26,444 nucleotides of DNA. It comes from Thiobacter sp964445085. Its GTDB lineage: Bacteria > Pseudomonadota > Gammaproteobacteria > Burkholderiales > Thiobacteraceae. Both the position numbers and the translations under genes were made by a program. Below the pieces are notes generated by a model. It saw only the letters and a program-made list of their open reading frames with translations. It had not been told where the DNA came from and did not search any database. How positions within the stretch are numbered: the first letter of the stretch is position 1; the number at the start of each line of letters is the position of its first letter. Where the stretch lies: contig CAYUJV010000033.1 of the NCBI GenBank assembly GCA_964445085.1, positions 1-26,444 on the forward strand. The letters run 5' to 3'. This document shows positions 22,982-26,444 of this stretch, one piece after another.

Positions 22982-24955
22982 ATGCACAACACCCTCCAAC
23001 TCGTCCTCATCCTGCTCGCCGCTGCGGTCCTGATCGTCGCGCTCTTCCGCACGCTCAAGCTGCCCTCCCTGCTCGGCTATATGGCGGCGGGGGTGGCCAT
23101 CGGCCCGCACGCCACCGGCCTGGTGCCGGACACCGAGCAGGCGCGCTATCTGGCGGAGTTCGGCGTGGTGTTCCTGATGTTCAGCATCGGGCTGGAGTTC
23201 AGCCTAGCCCAGTTGCGCGCCATGCGCAGCCTGGTGTTTGGCCTCGGCGGCGCCCAGGTGCTGGTGACCACCGGCCTGGTCATGGCCGCGGCCCTGGCCG
23301 CCGGCCTCGACTGGCGCGGAGGACTGGTGCTGGGCGGCATCCTGGCGATGTCCTCCACCGCCATCGTCAGCCGCCTGCTGGCGGAGCGCTACGAACTGCA
23401 GTCGCGCCACGGCCAGCAGATCGTGGGCGTGCTGCTGTTCCAGGACCTGGCGGTGGTGCCGCTGCTGATCCTGATCCCCGCCCTGGCCAAGGGCGACGCG
23501 GCGCTGGGCGCGACGCTGGGGCTGGCGCTCTTCAAGGCGCTGGTGGTGCTGGCGCTGATCCTGTTCTTCGGCCAGCGGCTGATGCGGCCCTGGTTTGCGC
23601 TGGTCGCGGGGCGCAAGACGCCGGAGCTGTTCATGCTCAACGTCTTCCTGGTGACCCTGGGCCTGGCCTACCTGACCCAGCTCGCCGATCTCTCCCTTGC
23701 CCTGGGCGCCTTTCTTGCCGGCGTGCTGATTTCGGAGACCGAATACCGCTACCAGGTGGAGGCCGACATCAAGCCCTTCCGCGACGTGCTGCTCGGGCTG
23801 TTCTTCATCACCATGGGCATGCAGCTCAATCTCGACCTCGTCACGCAGTATCTGGGCTGGGTCGCCCTGGCCACGCTGGCGCTGGTGGCGGGCAAGCTGC
23901 TGATCGTGCTGCCGCTCGCGCGGCTGTTCGAGGGAACCACGGCGGATGCCTGGCGCAGCGGCCTGTCGCTGGCCCAGGCCGGCGAGTTCGGCCTGGTGCT
24001 GCTGGCGCTCGCGGGCGGCTACGGCCTGCTGGGCGGGCCGCTGGCGCAGGTGGTGCTGGCCGCGATGCTGCTGTCCATGGTCGCGGCGCCGCTCATCATC
24101 CAGAACAGCGACGCCCTGGTGCGGCGCGTGTGCGCGAGCGAGTGGATGAGCCGCGCCGCCGAGCTGCACGAGATCGCCGTGAAGAGCTTCTCGCGCAGCG
24201 GCCACGTGATCGTGTGCGGCTACGGCCGCAGCGGCCAGACCCTGGCACGCCTGCTGGAGCAGGAGCACATTCCCTTCATCGCGCTCGACCTCGACCCCTT
24301 GCGGGTGAAGCAGGCCGCGGCCGCGGGCGAAAGCGTGGTCTACGGCGATGCCAGCCGGCTCGAAGTGCTGATGGCTGCCGGCCTGTCGCGGGCCAAGGCG
24401 GTGGTGGTGACCTACGCCGACGTGCCCTCGGCCCTGAAGGTACTGCGCGTGGTGCAGGAGGCGCGGCCGGGCCTGCCGGTGGTGGTGCGCACCCTGGACG
24501 ACGCGCGCATGGACGAGCTGATCCGGGCCGGCGCCCAGGAAGTGGTGCCGGAAGTGTTGGAGGGCAGCCTGATGCTCGCCTCCCACGCGCTGATGCTGCT
24601 GGGCGTGCCGCTATCGCGGGTGGTCAAGCGCGTGCGCGACGTGCGCGAGCAGCGCTACAGCCTGCTCAAGGCCTTCTTCCTCGGCGCGACCGAGGCCACC
24701 GAAGCGGAAGCCGCGGAGATGGTGCAGCCGCGTCTCTACACCGTGACCGTGGGCGAGGGCTCGCCCGCCGTGGGCAAGACCCTGGGCGAGCTCGGGCTGG
24801 CCGACATCAACGTCCGCGTCAGCGCAATCCGGCGCCACAACATCCGCGGCATCGACCCGGGGCCGGAGACGCGGCTGGAGGCGGGGGATTCGCTGATTTT
24901 GCTCGGGCTGCCGGAGGATCTGGCGCTGGCGGAGCTGAAACTGACGAGGGCGTGA
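22982..24955 (+). CDS. Monovalent cation:proton antiporter-2 (CPA2) family protein, KefC-like
   Basis: A 657-residue inner-membrane antiporter. Residues about 5-385 are a Na/H-exchanger-type domain with 12 or so hydrophobic segments (GYMAAGVAIGPHATGL, FGVVFLMFSIGLEFS, GILAMSSTAIVSRLL, LLFQDLAVVPLL). Residues about 405-525 form a TrkA-N nucleotide-binding domain (HVIVCGYGRSGQTLARLLE, GDASRLEVL), and about 570-655 a TrkA-C domain (YTVTVGEGSPAVGKTLGEL, LEAGDSLILLGLPEDL). This layout is KefB/KefC/YbaL-like, i.e. potassium or sodium for proton exchange gated by a nucleotide. No KefF/KefG accessory gene is next to it. It is divergent from kdsD and has a T-run before the start. The ion is not fixed by sequence. 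Confidence 0.94.
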   Translation: MHNTLQLVLILLAAAVLIVALFRTLKLPSLLGYMAAGVAIGPHATGLVPDTEQARYLAEFGVVFLMFSIGLEFSLAQLRAMRSLVFGLGGAQVLVTTGLVMAAALAAGLDWRGGLVLGGILAMSSTAIVSRLLAERYELQSRHGQQIVGVLLFQDLAVVPLLILIPALAKGDAALGATLGLALFKALVVLALILFFGQRLMRPWFALVAGRKTPELFMLNVFLVTLGLAYLTQLADLSLALGAFLAGVLISETEYRYQVEADIKPFRDVLLGLFFITMGMQLNLDLVTQYLGWVALATLALVAGKLLIVLPLARLFEGTTADAWRSGLSLAQAGEFGLVLLALAGGYGLLGGPLAQVVLAAMLLSMVAAPLIIQNSDALVRRVCASEWMSRAAELHEIAVKSFSRSGHVIVCGYGRSGQTLARLLEQEHIPFIALDLDPLRVKQAAAAGESVVYGDASRLEVLMAAGLSRAKAVVVTYADVPSALKVLRVVQEARPGLPVVVRTLDDARMDELIRAGAQEVVPEVLEGSLMLASHALMLLGVPLSRVVKRVRDVREQRYSLLKAFFLGATEATEAEAAEMVQPRLYTVTVGEGSPAVGKTLGELGLADINVRVSAIRRHNIRGIDPGPETRLEAGDSLILLGLPEDLALAELKLTRA

Positions 24956-24961
24956 GAGACG

Positions 24962-24993
24962 AAAAAGCCCGCGCGGGGCGGGCTTGTTGTTTT
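24962..24993. terminator. Bidirectional rho-independent terminator between antiporter and prepilin
   Basis: AAGCCCGC (24965-24972) and GCGGGCTT (24978-24985) form a stem with a 5-base loop. An A-run precedes it and a T-rich tail follows, so it can end both the antiporter transcript and the prepilin transcript. Confidence 0.85.
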
Positions 24994-25007
24994 GATGACG
25001 CCGTCGG

Positions 25008-25682
25008 CTAGAAGAGCGTGGCGCCGCCGCAGTTGCCTTGGCCAGTGTTGATGTCCCAGAGACCGCCCGCCGTCACACAGCTGGCCTGGGCGCCACCAAA
25101 AGTGCTGAAACGAAACTCGCCGGTCGTGGGATTGCCATCGTCGATCTTTCGATCCACTTCCGCCAGCAATGTGGCCGGAATGCCGCTACCAGTCTTGATG
25201 TTGTTGCGATCGGGCCCCGCTGCCGCATATACCTTGTCGTAAATGAGCTGGATGAAACCGGCGTAAGGGTTGGTCGGCGAATTGGCGGCCGTCGCGGTCG
25301 TTTCCGTGCCATTGGTGTCGTAGTTGCCAGTGATGAAACCCGCCTTGGACAGGTGGGTCCAGGCGATAATGGCCTCAGTGGCCGTGTCGATGAGGCCGTT
25401 CTGATTGCCGCCGCATTTGTTGGTGGCCGCGCAGCTTGCGCTTGTCATCCCCGGAATGTTCTGTTGCGCCAAATTGTCGGGATAATCGCCCGGAATGCCG
25501 CGGTAGCGATCCTGGAAGCCGAAATAAGCGGCCTTGATCCCATCCTGCTGCGCAATGATGTTGCGCACCCGCGCGTTCTGGATCAGCTCCTGCCCCTTGA
25601 GCACGCCGCCCAGCAAGAGACCGATGATCACCAGGACGATGGCGATCTCGATCAGGGTGAATCCGCTCTGCTTTGCCCTCAT
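25008..25682 (-). CDS. Type IV pilin-like/pseudopilin protein with N-terminal methylation signal
   Basis: A 224-residue prepilin. The leader MRAKQSG is cut by prepilin peptidase before Phe8 (FTLIEIAIVLVIIGLLLGGV), which provides the N-methylated first residue and the hydrophobic alpha-helix. The globular part holds DRYRGIPGDYPDN, four cysteines (Cys84/Cys90 and Cys202/Cys218, probably two disulfides, the second a C-terminal loop), and DRKIDDGNPTTGEFR, a motif frequent in this group. The ATG at 25682 has AGGAA 6 bases upstream. By eye it is less GC-rich than its neighbours. It has its own sigma-54 promoter. It is not surrounded by pilus assembly genes, so whether it builds a pilus or a secretion pseudopilus is open. 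Confidence 0.9.
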   Translation of the reverse strand: MRAKQSGFTLIEIAIVLVIIGLLLGGVLKGQELIQNARVRNIIAQQDGIKAAYFGFQDRYRGIPGDYPDNLAQQNIPGMTSASCAATNKCGGNQNGLIDTATEAIIAWTHLSKAGFITGNYDTNGTETTATAANSPTNPYAGFIQLIYDKVYAAAGPDRNNIKTGSGIPATLLAEVDRKIDDGNPTTGEFRFSTFGGAQASCVTAGGLWDINTGQGNCGGATLF

Positions 25683-25728
25683 GTGTTTCCTATAGGTTTT
25701 GTTGTAATGGTGCAGCTGAGGTCGAATC

Positions 25729-25744
25729 TGCAAGTTTTGTGCCA
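25729..25744 (-). promoter_or_regulatory. Sigma-54 (RpoN) promoter of the prepilin gene
   Basis: Read on minus: TGGCACAAAACTTGCA, matching TGGCACG-N4-TTGCW at all but one position, GG and GC 10 bases apart. The start is expected near 25717, about 35 bases before the ATG. Pilin genes are known to be driven by RpoN with PilR in many proteobacteria. Confidence 0.8.
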
Positions 25745-25837
25745 CCGGCAGGGACTCCCGCCGGCGCGCAAGGGGCTGATTTTTAACGCGCCGCGTGCGG
25801 ATCCAAGCCTACGCGGCGTCCGGGAGGTGTCGCCTTT

Positions 25838-26444
25838 TCAACGCTGCTGCCGATTTTTCGCCAGCCGGGCTTCCAGCTCGAGGTAACGCCCGGTCAGGAA
25901 ATGCTTTTCTTGCGGATCGGTAATGCTGCCGGTGGCGAGCAGGGCACCGAGTTCGATTTTGGCCGCTTCCAGTTCACCCATGTCCTCCAGAATGAAAATC
26001 GGCATCTGCTGCGCCCAGTGCGGCACGCCTGGACCGTGGGCGTGCTCGGCCACGGCGCGGGCGTATTTCAGCGCCAGCGGCAGGTCGTGCAGCTGGTGTC
26101 TGGCGATCAGCGCAGCGTGGGCCAGCCAGCGCCAGCGGTGGTCGGGGTCGGCGAAGAAGGCGCGGTAGGTGAAGTCCAGCATGGCGCGCTGTTTGGCCGC
26201 GTCCGGCACCTGGGCATAGATGTGGCTGGCCATCAGCAGCGGATAGTCGGCCTGTGGGTCCAGTTCGAGCAGCGCCGCAAGCCAGGCCGTGACGCGGCGG
26301 TAGTCCAGAGCGGCGAAGGGCACGCTGATGCCCGGCTGGTCGTCGAAGGCCTGCAGCCTGAGGGCGAGCAGGCCGGCAAGGGGCACCGGCTCGCCCAGGC
26401 TCGCGGCGCGCAGCACGGCCACCGGCGGCGGGGCGTCGAGGGAT
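25838..26444 (-). CDS. Conserved hypothetical protein, probably membrane-anchored, 5' end outside the window
   Basis: At least 201 codons are open to the right edge, so the true start lies beyond the window; a GTG at 26422 is possible but is preceded by in-frame Ser-Leu-Asp-Ala-Pro-Pro-Pro. The visible part is helical and TPR-like: LRAASLGEPVPLAGLLALRLQAFDDQPGIS, LLELDPQADYPLLMASHIYAQVPD, WRWLAHAALIARHQL and WAQQMPIFILEDMGELEAAKIELGALLATG. It resembles a conserved betaproteobacterial family of unknown function, in which the part missing here usually carries a membrane anchor. It ends 93 bases before the prepilin promoter, so the two are separate transcripts unless read-through occurs. Confidence 0.75.
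   Translation of the reverse strand, partial: SLDAPPPVAVLRAASLGEPVPLAGLLALRLQAFDDQPGISVPFAALDYRRVTAWLAALLELDPQADYPLLMASHIYAQVPDAAKQRAMLDFTYRAFFADPDHRWRWLAHAALIARHQLHDLPLALKYARAVAEHAHGPGVPHWAQQMPIFILEDMGELEAAKIELGALLATGSITDPQEKHFLTGRYLELEARLAKNRQQR

Noticed and set aside
23204..24586. 460-codon open frame on minus opposite the CPA2 antiporter
   Set aside because: His/Gln-rich antisense frame of a clear membrane protein gene.

Overview
The window is GC-rich chromosomal DNA from a Gram-negative proteobacterium. It carries a complete lptABC/kdsCD LPS block, a CPA2 antiporter, an outer-membrane efflux lipoprotein and a type IV-like prepilin. The run rpoN-hpf-ptsN-hprK-rapZ, with HPr kinase between EIIA-Ntr and RapZ, points to Betaproteobacteria; the order (Nitrosomonadales- or Rhodocyclales-like) is only a guess. 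Most of the DNA is ordinary core genome. I see no CRISPR array, insertion sequence, prophage or integrase.

Layout. 1-2257 (minus): the 5' two-thirds of a P-type cation ATPase running off the left edge, then a broken DUF502 membrane-protein gene with an in-frame stop and an internal deletion. 2544-7852 (plus): a TetR regulator with its own promoter and palindrome, tightly followed by a membrane-fusion protein, FtsX/MacB-type permease, ABC ATPase and NodT-type outer-membrane lipoprotein, i.e. a self-contained tripartite ABC exporter. 7952-8817 (minus): trmB and tRNA-Phe with a clear promoter and terminator. 8886-10335 (plus): ubiA and a Nudix-like gene, convergent with a pyridoxamine-phosphate-oxidase-like gene. 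11077-12354 (plus): a single gene encoding an exported PhnD-like binding domain fused to a rhodanese domain, with a textbook sigma-54 promoter and a strong terminator. 12373-22794 (minus): fifteen collinear genes: kdsD-kdsC-lptC-lptA-lptB (Kdo synthesis and LPS transport), rpoN-hpf-ptsN-hprK-rapZ (nitrogen-PTS regulation), then a NusG-II protein, a Gx transporter, an adhesin-E-like protein, ubiX and a Lon-substrate-binding-domain protein. 22844-24955 (plus): a KefC-like CPA2 antiporter transcribed divergently from kdsD. 25008-26444 (minus): a prepilin gene with a second sigma-54 promoter, and an edge-truncated conserved protein.

Connections. The window contains rpoN and two separate, near-consensus sigma-54 promoters, one for the PhnD-rhodanese fusion and one for the prepilin. 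The fusion gene is the best candidate for undescribed biology: a periplasmic ligand-binding domain tied to a sulfurtransferase domain, with no transporter partner nearby and its own sigma-54 control. Other points of interest are back-to-back extended -10 promoters between kdsD and the antiporter (making kdsD mRNA potentially almost leaderless), a large imperfect hairpin in the antiporter leader, and a Nudix protein with a degraded catalytic box.
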